Source of the DNA: an uncultured Lachnobacterium sp.
Lineage (GTDB): Bacteria; Bacillota; Clostridia; Lachnospirales; Lachnospiraceae
DNA length: 13,832 nt
Assembly: GCA_945971355.1 (NCBI GenBank)
Contig: CAMFPD010000046.1
Span: forward strand, 1 to 13,832
Reading direction: 5' to 3'
The notes under the pieces were generated by a model that was not told the origin of the DNA, made no database searches, and saw nothing but the letters and a program-made list of their open reading frames with translations. Each line of letters opens with the position of its first letter. The stretch's first letter is position 1. The position numbers were made by a program, and so were the translations under genes. This document shows positions 7,694 through 13,832 of this stretch, piece after piece.

Positions 7694-9697
7694 TTACATC
7701 TCGAACTCCAGAATGGCCACATCCCAAGGCGCCAGTGTGATGGTGCCCCCTTCGTGAATAGGACAGTCACTTATCAGTTCGGTGCATTCCGCCTTGTGAT
7801 TAATAATAGACTGATCTTTGTCGGAGTAATTCAGCAGATACACAATCTCCTTGCCAAAATCATTGATGCCTCGTTTAATAACAATAGGGAATTTTGCTGA
7901 AAATTCATTGGATGTCAATCTGTCATCATCCTTAAAGAAATCCTTTAAGATTTCAATCAAAGTATTTTCACCAAATAGTGTGGCCAGGTACATTGCACGT
8001 CCGCTTCCATAGTGATTGAGTGTAACAGCAGAGTATGTGTTCCACACCTTATGGTCATAGTAACACAGTGTTTCAGCGGTGTCACAGCTTACTAACTCCA
8101 TCCATTCTGAAGCATTGCTTGTGGTATTGTTGAAGCTTACTTTTACATTTGATGGATAAGTGAACTGGTCATATTTGATTCCCAAAGCCTTGCTTAAAAT
8201 GTGTGGCTGTGTGTCACTATATATTTTAAGATGCTCATCAGAAAAACCACTTTTAAAAGTGACTATCAGATTTCCGCCATTTACAGTGTATTCATCTAAT
8301 GCATGTAACTCTTTTTCACTGGCACTGTAGAGCGCAGGTACAAACAGATAGTCATAATCTGAAAAATTGTCAGCATGTGATGAAATAATATCGTACTCAA
8401 TATTCATCATATAAAGTGCATCGCAAATCCACCTGAGAACGGTGTTGTATCCGTCAGAGGTTTTGCTTTCCATTGGAAATTCAATAAGTCCGGTGAGGGC
8501 CTCATTACTTGCAATGACAGCAACACGGTTTTTCTTCTTTAGGTTGACAAGATGTTTCCCGATTCGTTTCCACTCGTTTCCCACTACAGAACATTCCTTG
8601 TAAGTTCTGTTAGGGGCCAAATCATGAGAAAGAATGCCCTTCCAATAGCTTTCAATTGCATTGTGAATAGAATGCCAATGCCAGTATTCAACCATGTTTG
8701 CACCATTTGCCACATGGCTGTATGCCTGAAGCCGTAGCTGACCAGGATAAGAAAGCCATTCAATATTTCCCTGAGCCTCTGTTTCTAATACCAGATAATT
8801 ATTGTTTTTAAGTCCTCTTGCTATATTTCCACAGGCGGTTATCTCGCGACCGGTTAGATAATCATTTGAAGGATGGTATATATCGCATCCAGCAATATCA
8901 AGACATTTTGCAGCATCGTACTGGTTAACCTCAGGCTGTAAACCGAAGGAATAATCATGCCACTCGTAGTCGAAGTTTTGTGTGATAAATTGATCAGGGC
9001 GGCGATATTTGTTCACAATGTCTGCCTGCCATGACAGAAATTCTGTTACAATGTCTCGTTGGAATTTGCGGTATTCTGCGGACAGACTCTGATTTATTGT
9101 TCCTCTTACATCAGGAAAATCCTCCCAGGAATTGATTCTGTTACTCCAGTAATCAAGTCCAAACTCATGGTTAAACTCATTTATGTCCGGATACATTTTT
9201 TTGAGCCTCTCCACAAACATTGCCTGAGCTCTTGGTCCACAGGTGTCGTAGGATTTGGTCTCATTATCCAGCTGATAACCTATTACGCAATCATACTTTA
9301 CCACCTGTTCCATGAGTTTTTCGATTAATATTTTTGCATGATCCAGGTAGACAGGATTTGTAATATCCATGTTCTGACGGTGACCATAGATGGATGGACC
9401 ATCATGTGTCAATGCAAGCATATCCTCTGACTTATTCGCAAGCCATGATGGAATGGCATAGGTAGGTGTACCAATAATTACATTTAGCTCGTATTTTGTT
9501 GCGCAATCCAGCATACGCTGTAAGTGAGTGAAATCAAACACACCTTCATGAGGCTCCCAGGTGCTCCAGGTGGATTCTGCAATACGAATAACATTCATTC
9601 CAGCATCCTTCATCATCTGGAAATCAGTTTCTATGCGGTCGTAAGGCATATATTCATCGTAGTAGGCTGCACCGTACAGTAGTTTGTCAGTTTTCAT
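7694..9697 (-). CDS. GH42 family beta-galactosidase
   Basis: A 667-residue intracellular glycoside hydrolase (no signal peptide) releasing galactose from beta-galactosides by the retaining mechanism. Numbered from ATG 9697, the N-terminal (beta/alpha)8 barrel starts with LLYGAAYYDEY, and MKDAGMNVIRIAESTWSTWEP is diagnostic for GH42. The acid/base is E146 in GYQLDNE (140-146); the nucleophile is probably E305 in LVLETEAQGNIEW. The segment GANMVEYWHWHS and the trimerisation-like domain (about 385-580) follow, then a small C-terminal beta domain. I chose ATG 9697 because GGAGGA sits directly upstream; a TTG at 9709 overlaps that site. No transporter is adjacent, so uptake must be encoded elsewhere. 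The promoter carries palindromes predicted to bind the divergent LacI-type regulator. The exact galactoside (lactose, galactan or host-derived oligosaccharide) cannot be told from sequence. Confidence 0.94.
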   Translation of the reverse strand: MKTDKLLYGAAYYDEYMPYDRIETDFQMMKDAGMNVIRIAESTWSTWEPHEGVFDFTHLQRMLDCATKYELNVIIGTPTYAIPSWLANKSEDMLALTHDGPSIYGHRQNMDITNPVYLDHAKILIEKLMEQVVKYDCVIGYQLDNETKSYDTCGPRAQAMFVERLKKMYPDINEFNHEFGLDYWSNRINSWEDFPDVRGTINQSLSAEYRKFQRDIVTEFLSWQADIVNKYRRPDQFITQNFDYEWHDYSFGLQPEVNQYDAAKCLDIAGCDIYHPSNDYLTGREITACGNIARGLKNNNYLVLETEAQGNIEWLSYPGQLRLQAYSHVANGANMVEYWHWHSIHNAIESYWKGILSHDLAPNRTYKECSVVGNEWKRIGKHLVNLKKKNRVAVIASNEALTGLIEFPMESKTSDGYNTVLRWICDALYMMNIEYDIISSHADNFSDYDYLFVPALYSASEKELHALDEYTVNGGNLIVTFKSGFSDEHLKIYSDTQPHILSKALGIKYDQFTYPSNVKVSFNNTTSNASEWMELVSCDTAETLCYYDHKVWNTYSAVTLNHYGSGRAMYLATLFGENTLIEILKDFFKDDDRLTSNEFSAKFPIVIKRGINDFGKEIVYLLNYSDKDQSIINHKAECTELISDCPIHEGGTITLAPWDVAILEFEM

Positions 9698-9747
9698 AGT
9701 TTCCTCCAATCTCTTATATTTTTCTTGTTTAAATATCTTTAGTCATG

Positions 9748-9773
9748 TATTGCGCAAATATAATTGCGCAATA
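9748..9773. promoter_or_regulatory. Double palindromic operator (O1) at the GH42 start point
   Basis: Two copies of the palindrome TTGCGCAA (9750-9757 and 9764-9771) are arranged so the outer ten bases on each side form a perfect inverted repeat (TATTGCGCAA at 9748-9757, TTGCGCAATA at 9764-9773). The central CG is usual for LacI-family operators. The element overlaps the predicted GH42 start point near 9770, where a bound repressor would block transcription. Confidence 0.72.
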
Positions 9774-9776
9774 TTA

Positions 9777-9805
9777 ATTATATCATTGAAAATTGAGCTT
9801 TACAA
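9777..9805 (-). promoter_or_regulatory. Promoter of the GH42 gene
   Basis: On the minus strand: TTGTAA (9805-9800), a 17-nt spacer and TATAAT (9782-9777) with an extended TGA before it. An 8-bp inverted repeat, TTGAAAAT (9786-9793) with ATTTTCAA (9821-9828), flanks the -35 and might be a further control site. Confidence 0.7.
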
Positions 9806-9900
9806 ATTCATATAACGAGCATTTTCAAACATTAATGGTGTACGTTTTAACTTATTTTAATGAAATAGTAAATTCATTTAAGGAACACACAAAAATTGTA

Positions 9901-9929
9901 TTGACAATTGCGCGCAAAAAACTGAAAAT
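9901..9929 (+). promoter_or_regulatory. Promoter of the LacI-family regulator gene
   Basis: Consensus TTGACA (9901-9906), a 17-nt spacer and GAAAAT (9924-9929), a weak -10. Start point near 9936. Palindromes lie both in the spacer and over the start point, which fits negative autoregulation. Confidence 0.55.
9908..9917. promoter_or_regulatory. Operator-like palindrome in the lacI promoter spacer (O2)
   Basis: TTGCGCGCAA is a perfect palindrome with the same TTGC/GCAA half-sites as the GH42 operators but two more central bases. It sits between the -35 and -10 elements of the regulator promoter. Confidence 0.5.
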
Positions 9930-9933
9930 GAAT

Positions 9934-9954
9934 ATGCGCAACTGTGTTGCGTGG
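9934..9954. promoter_or_regulatory. Degenerate double operator over the lacI start point (O3)
   Basis: ATGCGCAA (9934-9941) and TTGCGTGG (9947-9954) are imperfect copies of the octamer, 13 bp apart (14 bp in O1). The core CGCAAC-TGT-GTTGCG (9937-9951) is a perfect inverted repeat. It overlaps the predicted start point of the regulator gene. Confidence 0.5.
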
Positions 9955-9979
9955 CTATTATACGAAATGAGGATAAAAC

Positions 9980-10978
9980 ATGAGTGATAAGAATATAACA
10001 ATATCAGATGTGGCAGAAGCGTTAGGTGTTTCCAAGACAACTGTAAGTCGTGCAATATCAGGAAAAGGAAGAATTGGAGAGGAGACTCGTCAGAAAGTTC
10101 TTTCATATATAGAAGAACATGATTATAAACCGAATGTAATTGCGAAATCCCTCGCTCAGTCAAAAACCTTTAATATATGTGTGGTTATGCCAGGTGATTA
10201 TGCCCTTGTGGATTTACCATTCTTTCAGGAGGCCATAATGGGAATTCAGGAAATAGCAGGAATGATGGAATATGATATTTTGCTATGTATTAGCCAGGGG
10301 GATGACATTACAAGCCTTAAGCGTATAATAATGAACAGAAAGGTAGATGGAGTGGTTTTACTGCGTACCTTTGTAGACGATCCTCAGGTTAAGTTTCTGG
10401 CTGAGAAGAATATACCTTTTGTTGCGGCTGGAAGCTCGCAATACAAGAGTGTAAAACAGATAGACCATGACCATGAGACCGCGTGCAGAGAACTCACTTC
10501 GATTATTTTGATGAGAGGACTGCGCAATATTGCAATTCTTGGTGGTAACGAGAATTATGTGGTAAACCAGACACGTCTTAGGGGTGTTGAGGATGCCTAT
10601 GAGCAATTTGGTGCAAAGTTGGAGCAGACTAATCTGTTTATGAATCTTGAGAGTAAATCTTTTATTGAAAAAGCAGTTGATGATGCATTATCCCAGAATG
10701 CGGACTGTATACTATGTATGGATGATGCTATATGTTCACATGTTTTGAGAAAACTGAGACAGGACCATGTAAAAATACCTGATGACGTGAAAATAGCATC
10801 CTTTTACAATAGTTCAGTTCTTGAAAATAACATACCAAGTATAACCTCCCTTTCATTTGATGCAAGGGAGCTTGGTATGACAGCCTGCAAGAATTTACTG
10901 AGTCAGATAGATGGTGTGGAAGTACCTCGAAGAACTTTGTTATCATACGAAGTTGTTCTTAAGGAATCTACAAAATAA
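9980..10978 (+). CDS. LacI-family transcriptional regulator
   Basis: A 332-residue repressor-type protein. The N-terminal helix-turn-helix ITISDVAEALGVSKTTVSRA (6-25) is typical LacI family, with the recognition helix at SKTTVSRA; KPNVIAKSLAQSKT (50-63) is the hinge region with the minor-groove leucine L58. From about 65 to the end it has a periplasmic-binding-protein-like sugar-sensing domain (VDGVVLLR, ILGGNENYVVNQTRLRGVEDAY, ITSLSFDARELG). GAGGA at 9969-9973 precedes the ATG by six bases. It is divergent from the GH42 gene and the shared gap is full of palindromes with central CG, so its targets are most likely that gene and itself, released by a galactose-containing sugar. A wider regulon, possibly including pyk, is inference. 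Confidence 0.93.
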   Translation: MSDKNITISDVAEALGVSKTTVSRAISGKGRIGEETRQKVLSYIEEHDYKPNVIAKSLAQSKTFNICVVMPGDYALVDLPFFQEAIMGIQEIAGMMEYDILLCISQGDDITSLKRIIMNRKVDGVVLLRTFVDDPQVKFLAEKNIPFVAAGSSQYKSVKQIDHDHETACRELTSIILMRGLRNIAILGGNENYVVNQTRLRGVEDAYEQFGAKLEQTNLFMNLESKSFIEKAVDDALSQNADCILCMDDAICSHVLRKLRQDHVKIPDDVKIASFYNSSVLENNIPSITSLSFDARELGMTACKNLLSQIDGVEVPRRTLLSYEVVLKESTK

Positions 10979-11008
10979 TTCGTACCAAATAATTCCTAAA
11001 ATAATGCA

Positions 11009-11037
11009 TTGATTTTAGTTGAATTTAATCGTATAAT
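11009..11037 (+). promoter_or_regulatory. Promoter of pyruvate kinase
   Basis: TTGATT (11009-11014), a 17-nt spacer and consensus TATAAT (11032-11037). Start point near 11044, inside TTGCGCGA (11041-11048), which differs by one base from the operator octamer found upstream of the GH42 gene. Confidence 0.72.
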
Positions 11038-11070
11038 TCATTGCGCGATTAAGAATAGAGAGGATAATTG

Positions 11071-12534
11071 ATGAGAAAAACTAAGATTATTTGTACAATG
11101 GGACCAGCTGTTGAAGTTGGTGATGTAATGGAAAGATTAGTACAGGAAGGAATGAATGTCGCCAGGTTCAATTTCTCACATGGCGACCACGATGAACAGA
11201 GAAAAAGATTACAAAAATTAAGAGTTCTCAGAGAGAGATACGGGAAACCGATTGCGTCACTACTGGACACAAAGGGACCTGAGATTCGTATTTGTGATTT
11301 TGAAAACGGTAGGATAGAGCTTAAGACGGGCCAGAAATTTGTACTTACAGCAGATGAGTGCCTTGGAAATGAAGAAAGAGTTGGGATTACTTACAAGGAT
11401 CTGGTGAAAGATGTAAAACCTGGAACACACATCCTGATTGATGATGGTTTGATTGATACGGAGGTTATGGAGGTGTCTGGAAATGATGTGGTGCTCAATG
11501 TTATAAATGGAGGGCCAGTTTCAAATCATAAGGGTATCAATGTGCCTGGAATTCATTTGAATCTTCCCTTTGTAAGTGAAAAGGATAAGAATGATATACT
11601 TTTTGCAATAGAGGAAGATATGGATTATATCGCTGCGTCATTTGTCAGAACAGCACAGGACGTAATGGAGATTAGAAAGCTTCTGGCAGATAACGGTGGA
11701 GAGAATATCAAGATTGTTGCAAAAATCGAGAACGGAGAGGGAATCGATAATATTGATGAAATCATTGAGGCGGCAGATGCTATTATGGTTGCCAGAGGTG
11801 ATATGGGAGTAGAGATTCCGGCAGAAGAGGTTCCTATTGTTCAGAAGATGATAATTAAGAAGGTATATCAGGCGGGAAAGCAGGTTATAACTGCGACACA
11901 GATGCTTGATTCCATGATGAAAAATCCACGCCCAACAAGAGCGGAGGCAACAGATGTTGCAAATGCTATCTATGATGGAACAAGTGCGATTATGCTTTCA
12001 GGGGAGACTGCCAATGGTAAGTACCCAGTCGAGGCGCTGCAGATGATGGTGCGTATAGCCACAAGGACTGAGCAGAGCATTAATTACAGAAAGCGTTTTA
12101 AGGAAAATGCCGTTTTCCCAGAACTGATTGTGGAATCAGAAACAATGGATGAAGAGACAGCAAATAATAAAAATATTGCAAGGGCAATAAGTCATGCTAC
12201 TTGTACAACAGCTCATGATTTAAATGCAGCAGCCATTGTTACCGTTACTAAATCAGGAAGTACAGCCAGAATGGTGTCACGTTTCCGCCCGGAGTGTGAT
12301 ATTATTGGATGCTGCCTTACTGACAAGGTGTTTAGACAGCTCAATCTTTCATGGGGAGTTACACCAGTTCTTTTGCAGGAAAAGAGTGACTTTTTCGAGC
12401 TCATTGAGCACGCATCATGCGTGTGCAAGACACAGGGCTTATTAAAGAGCGGGGACACTGTAGTGTTTACTGCTGGGGTTCCAATCGGAATGATGGGAAC
12501 TACTAATATGGTTAAGGTTCACACTATTAATTAA
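11071..12534 (+). CDS. pyk: Pyruvate kinase
   Basis: Pyruvate kinase transfers phosphate from phosphoenolpyruvate to ADP in the last step of glycolysis. The 487-residue product covers the A, B and C domains. RKTKIICTMGPA opens the barrel, VARFNFSHG (30-38) is the usual substrate-loop motif, and IVAKIENGEGI (215-225) is the family signature with catalytic K218 and metal ligand E220, followed by D244 in ARGDMGVE. ATQMLDSM and RPTRAEATDVANAI (287-300) are present. LDTKGPEIR keeps the glutamate (E71) associated with potassium dependence. No extra C-terminal PEP-utiliser domain, unlike Bacillus. ATG 11071 is favoured because AGAGAGGA (11057-11064) lies six bases upstream; the TTG at 11068 would be too close. 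It has its own promoter, with an operator-like octamer at the start point. Confidence 0.97.
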   Translation: MRKTKIICTMGPAVEVGDVMERLVQEGMNVARFNFSHGDHDEQRKRLQKLRVLRERYGKPIASLLDTKGPEIRICDFENGRIELKTGQKFVLTADECLGNEERVGITYKDLVKDVKPGTHILIDDGLIDTEVMEVSGNDVVLNVINGGPVSNHKGINVPGIHLNLPFVSEKDKNDILFAIEEDMDYIAASFVRTAQDVMEIRKLLADNGGENIKIVAKIENGEGIDNIDEIIEAADAIMVARGDMGVEIPAEEVPIVQKMIIKKVYQAGKQVITATQMLDSMMKNPRPTRAEATDVANAIYDGTSAIMLSGETANGKYPVEALQMMVRIATRTEQSINYRKRFKENAVFPELIVESETMDEETANNKNIARAISHATCTTAHDLNAAAIVTVTKSGSTARMVSRFRPECDIIGCCLTDKVFRQLNLSWGVTPVLLQEKSDFFELIEHASCVCKTQGLLKSGDTVVFTAGVPIGMMGTTNMVKVHTIN

Positions 12535-12546
12535 AATGGAAAAGGG

Positions 12547-12579
12547 CAAGTGCTGTTTTTTATGCACATACAGTACTTG
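12547..12579 (+). terminator. Terminator or attenuator after pyk
   Basis: CAAGTGCTGT (12547-12556) pairs with ACAGTACTTG (12570-12579), ten pairs with one G-U, around a 13-nt loop, and is followed by ATTTTATTG. The T-run is interrupted, so some read-through into the flavoprotein gene is likely; no clear separate promoter for that gene is visible. Confidence 0.6.
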
Positions 12580-12605
12580 ATTTTATTGTAAAAAGGGAGA
12601 CGTAT

Positions 12606-13451
12606 ATGTACGATTGCATAATTATTGGAACTGGTCCGGCTGGACTTTCAGCAGCTATTAACCTGAAAACATATAACAAGGATTTTGTATGGTTTGGCAC
12701 CAAAAATCTGAGCAACAAGGTTATAAAAGCAGAAAAGGTAGTTAACTATCCAGGATTTCCAGAGGTGACAGGAGCTGAGCTTAACGATAGGTTCAAGGCG
12801 CATATTGAAAGCCAGAACATAGAAATTACAGAAAAAACAGTTACCAATGTTATGGCTGCAGGAGATTATTATATGGTCCTTGCAGACAATGAGATATATG
12901 AGGCAAAAACCTTGATTTTGGCCATGGGAGTTATGGCTGCAAGACTTTTAGATGGAGAGGAAAAACTGCTTGGAAGAGGAGTGAGCTATTGCGCAACCTG
13001 TGACGGCAGATTATATCAGGGCAAAAAAATAGCAGTTATCTGTAACGACCCTAAGTTTGAACATGAGGTATTGTATCTGGCAGATTTGGCAGCAGAGGTA
13101 TACTATTTCCCCACCTTTGAGAGTGATGTCAAAGGTGACAATATTACAATATCAAAGGATGCACCTATGAAGATAACAGGAGAATCCAAGGTGGAGAGCC
13201 TGGTTCTACGCTCAGGAGAAGAAATTTGCCTTGACGGTGTGTTTTGTCTTAGAAATGCAATTACTCCAACACATTTGATTCCGGGTATTCAGATTGAGGA
13301 TGGTCATATTGCTGTTGACAGAAAAATGGAGACAAACCTGAAGGGCTGCTTTGCCTGTGGGGATTGCACAGGTCGTCCATATCAGTACACCAAGGCTGTT
13401 GGTGAGGGAAATGTGGCAGCTCATGGGGTAGTGGAATTTCTGGCTGAATAA
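12606..13451 (+). CDS. Thioredoxin-reductase-like flavoprotein lacking the NADPH motif (possible ferredoxin-linked type)
   Basis: The 281-residue product, about 40 shorter than E. coli TrxB (~320), belongs to the low-molecular-weight thioredoxin reductase family. IIGTGPAGLSAA (6-17) is the FAD-binding Rossmann motif, YCATCDG (128-134) carries the redox pair C129/C132, and GCFACGDCTGRPYQYTKAVGEGNVAA is the C-terminal FAD motif. Where NADPH enzymes have GGGNSA.EEA and, further on, HRR..R, this protein has ICNDPKFEHE (145-154) and YYFPTFES. Both nucleotide-binding features are therefore missing. Clostridia are known to have ferredoxin-linked flavin thioredoxin reductases with this loss, so reduced ferredoxin may be the electron donor. 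GGGAG at 12595-12599 supports the ATG. No thioredoxin gene is nearby. Confidence 0.85.
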   Translation: MYDCIIIGTGPAGLSAAINLKTYNKDFVWFGTKNLSNKVIKAEKVVNYPGFPEVTGAELNDRFKAHIESQNIEITEKTVTNVMAAGDYYMVLADNEIYEAKTLILAMGVMAARLLDGEEKLLGRGVSYCATCDGRLYQGKKIAVICNDPKFEHEVLYLADLAAEVYYFPTFESDVKGDNITISKDAPMKITGESKVESLVLRSGEEICLDGVFCLRNAITPTHLIPGIQIEDGHIAVDRKMETNLKGCFACGDCTGRPYQYTKAVGEGNVAAHGVVEFLAE

Positions 13452-13462
13452 AAGATCAGGTC

Positions 13463-13489
13463 TTGACATGAGTATGATGATGTGATAAG
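13463..13489 (+). promoter_or_regulatory. Candidate promoter of the short ORF/RNA
   Basis: Consensus TTGACA (13463-13468) with a poor -10, GATAAG (13484-13489), at a 15-nt spacing. It lies 12 nt after the flavoprotein stop codon. Confidence 0.35.
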
Positions 13490-13533
13490 TTTTACCCATG
13501 CTAGCAGAATAGAAGAGAAAGAGAGGTAGAAAG

Positions 13534-13596
13534 ATGTTAATTGTAAGAAGAATTGAATTAAATGAATATGTTGATACCTCGGTTATGAATTTCTAA
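13534..13596 (+). CDS. Candidate 20-residue small protein
   Basis: ATG at 13534 opens a frame of 20 codons ending TAA at 13596; the product begins MLIVRRIELNEY and ends TSVMNF. GAGAGG (13521-13526) is seven bases upstream, a good ribosome site. A promoter-like TTGACA lies further upstream and an intrinsic terminator 65 nt downstream, so the frame sits inside a self-contained transcription unit of about 200 nt. I do not recognise the peptide. It has no cysteine pattern, signal or clear membrane helix. It could be a micropeptide, a leader peptide, or a chance frame within a small RNA. Confidence 0.35.
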   Translation: MLIVRRIELNEYVDTSVMNF

Positions 13597-13660
13597 TTTT
13601 GCATGTATTTTGATTAGTGTGTGGAGTGAAGTTTACATCTATAATATACTTGAATTACAG

Positions 13661-13690
13661 GCCGTGGCGTTTTGCTGCGGCTTTTCTTTT
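13661..13690 (+). terminator. Intrinsic terminator
   Basis: GCCGTGGC (13661-13668) pairs with GCTGCGGC (13674-13681), eight pairs including two G-U, around the loop GTTTT, followed by TTTTCTTTT. It ends the short-ORF unit or a read-through transcript from the flavoprotein gene. Confidence 0.88.
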
Positions 13691-13832
13691 GCAAATCATT
13701 TCTGAGAATGTTGTATCAACATGTTCCCATATATTTTTGAAAAATAATAAATATTGAAGTTGGGCAAGAACCATATTTACAATTATTTTTTGGCAAATGG
13801 TTTTTGTAAGATACTGACATAAAGTTATGAAG

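Larger units (their letters stand above)
13452..13832. other. Right-hand region without a conventional gene
   Basis: This stretch contains a candidate promoter, a 20-codon ORF and a clean terminator (listed separately), then about 140 AT-rich bases to the window edge. In that last part I see a 15-bp inverted repeat, ATGTTG-TAT-CAACAT (13708-13722), and a weak AT-rich hairpin (13766-13774 with 13797-13805). No protein of recognisable family is encoded on either strand; the small leftward frame at 13212-13499 only overlaps the flavoprotein gene. Confidence 0.6.

Noticed and set aside
7525..7770. Two short open frames, one per strand, lying across the long inverted repeat and the GH42 3' end
   Set aside because: Neither has a ribosome site or a recognisable product. 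They arise from the inverted repeat and the antisense of a real gene.
8552..9328. Rightward frames of 61 and 89 codons within the GH42 gene
   Set aside because: Antisense shadows of a complete, motif-rich gene on the other strand.
9793..9987. Rightward 64-codon frame in the GH42/lacI gap
   Set aside because: It covers the promoters and operators, lacks a ribosome site and overlaps the lacI start.
12989..12996. Exact TTGCGCAA octamer in the flavoprotein gene
   Set aside because: It encodes part of the conserved Cys-Ala of the CATC active site, is far from any GH42 or lacI promoter, and is best explained by coding need.
13766..13805. AT-rich hairpin near the right edge as a terminator
   Set aside because: The stem is nine pairs with few G-C, the loop is 22 nt, and no downstream T-run follows the hairpin.

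Overview
The window looks like chromosomal DNA from a low-GC, anaerobic Firmicute, most likely a gut or rumen member of the Lachnospiraceae (Roseburia/Butyrivibrio/Lachnospira type). This rests on the AT-rich composition, strong AGGAGG-type ribosome binding sites, TTGACA/TATAAT promoters, a clostridial-style thioredoxin reductase homologue without an NADPH site, an L,D-transpeptidase with an Ala-rich helical tail, and a GH42 beta-galactosidase with its own LacI-type regulator. The family assignment is inference. No rRNA, tRNA, CRISPR array, transposase or phage gene is visible.

Layout. Positions 1-4765 hold a rightward run of five closely spaced genes: the 3' end of a peptidoglycan-binding-domain protein, truA, recJ, a soluble chemoreceptor-like coiled-coil protein, and an alpha/beta hydrolase. 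A strong bidirectional terminator (4806-4841) separates them from a leftward PAP2-type membrane protein. The PAP2 gene is divergent from a membrane-anchored L,D-transpeptidase (5797-7458), and each has a recognisable promoter in the shared 241-nt gap. The transpeptidase converges on a leftward GH42 beta-galactosidase (7694-9697). The gap between them is almost entirely one long imperfect inverted repeat (7450-7681, about 68 paired bases).

The GH42 gene is divergent from a LacI-family regulator (9980-10978). The gap between them holds two promoters and a set of TTGCGCAA-type palindromes. These sit over the predicted GH42 start point and over the core and start of the lacI promoter, so the regulator probably represses both genes. 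A one-base variant of the same octamer overlaps the predicted start point of the next gene, pyruvate kinase. A flavoprotein of the thioredoxin reductase family follows. It keeps the FAD site and the redox CATC but lacks the pyridine-nucleotide motif, as in ferredoxin-linked clostridial enzymes. The last 380 bases hold a possible 20-codon ORF with its own ribosome binding site, ending at a clean intrinsic terminator, and then an AT-rich region with no recognisable gene.

Most of the window is ordinary core or carbohydrate metabolism. The points most worth a second look are the 232-nt hairpin, the nucleotide-independent flavoprotein, the chemoreceptor-tip protein with no sensor or membrane part, the LacI operator set and its possible reach to pyk, and the short ORF/RNA unit near the right edge.
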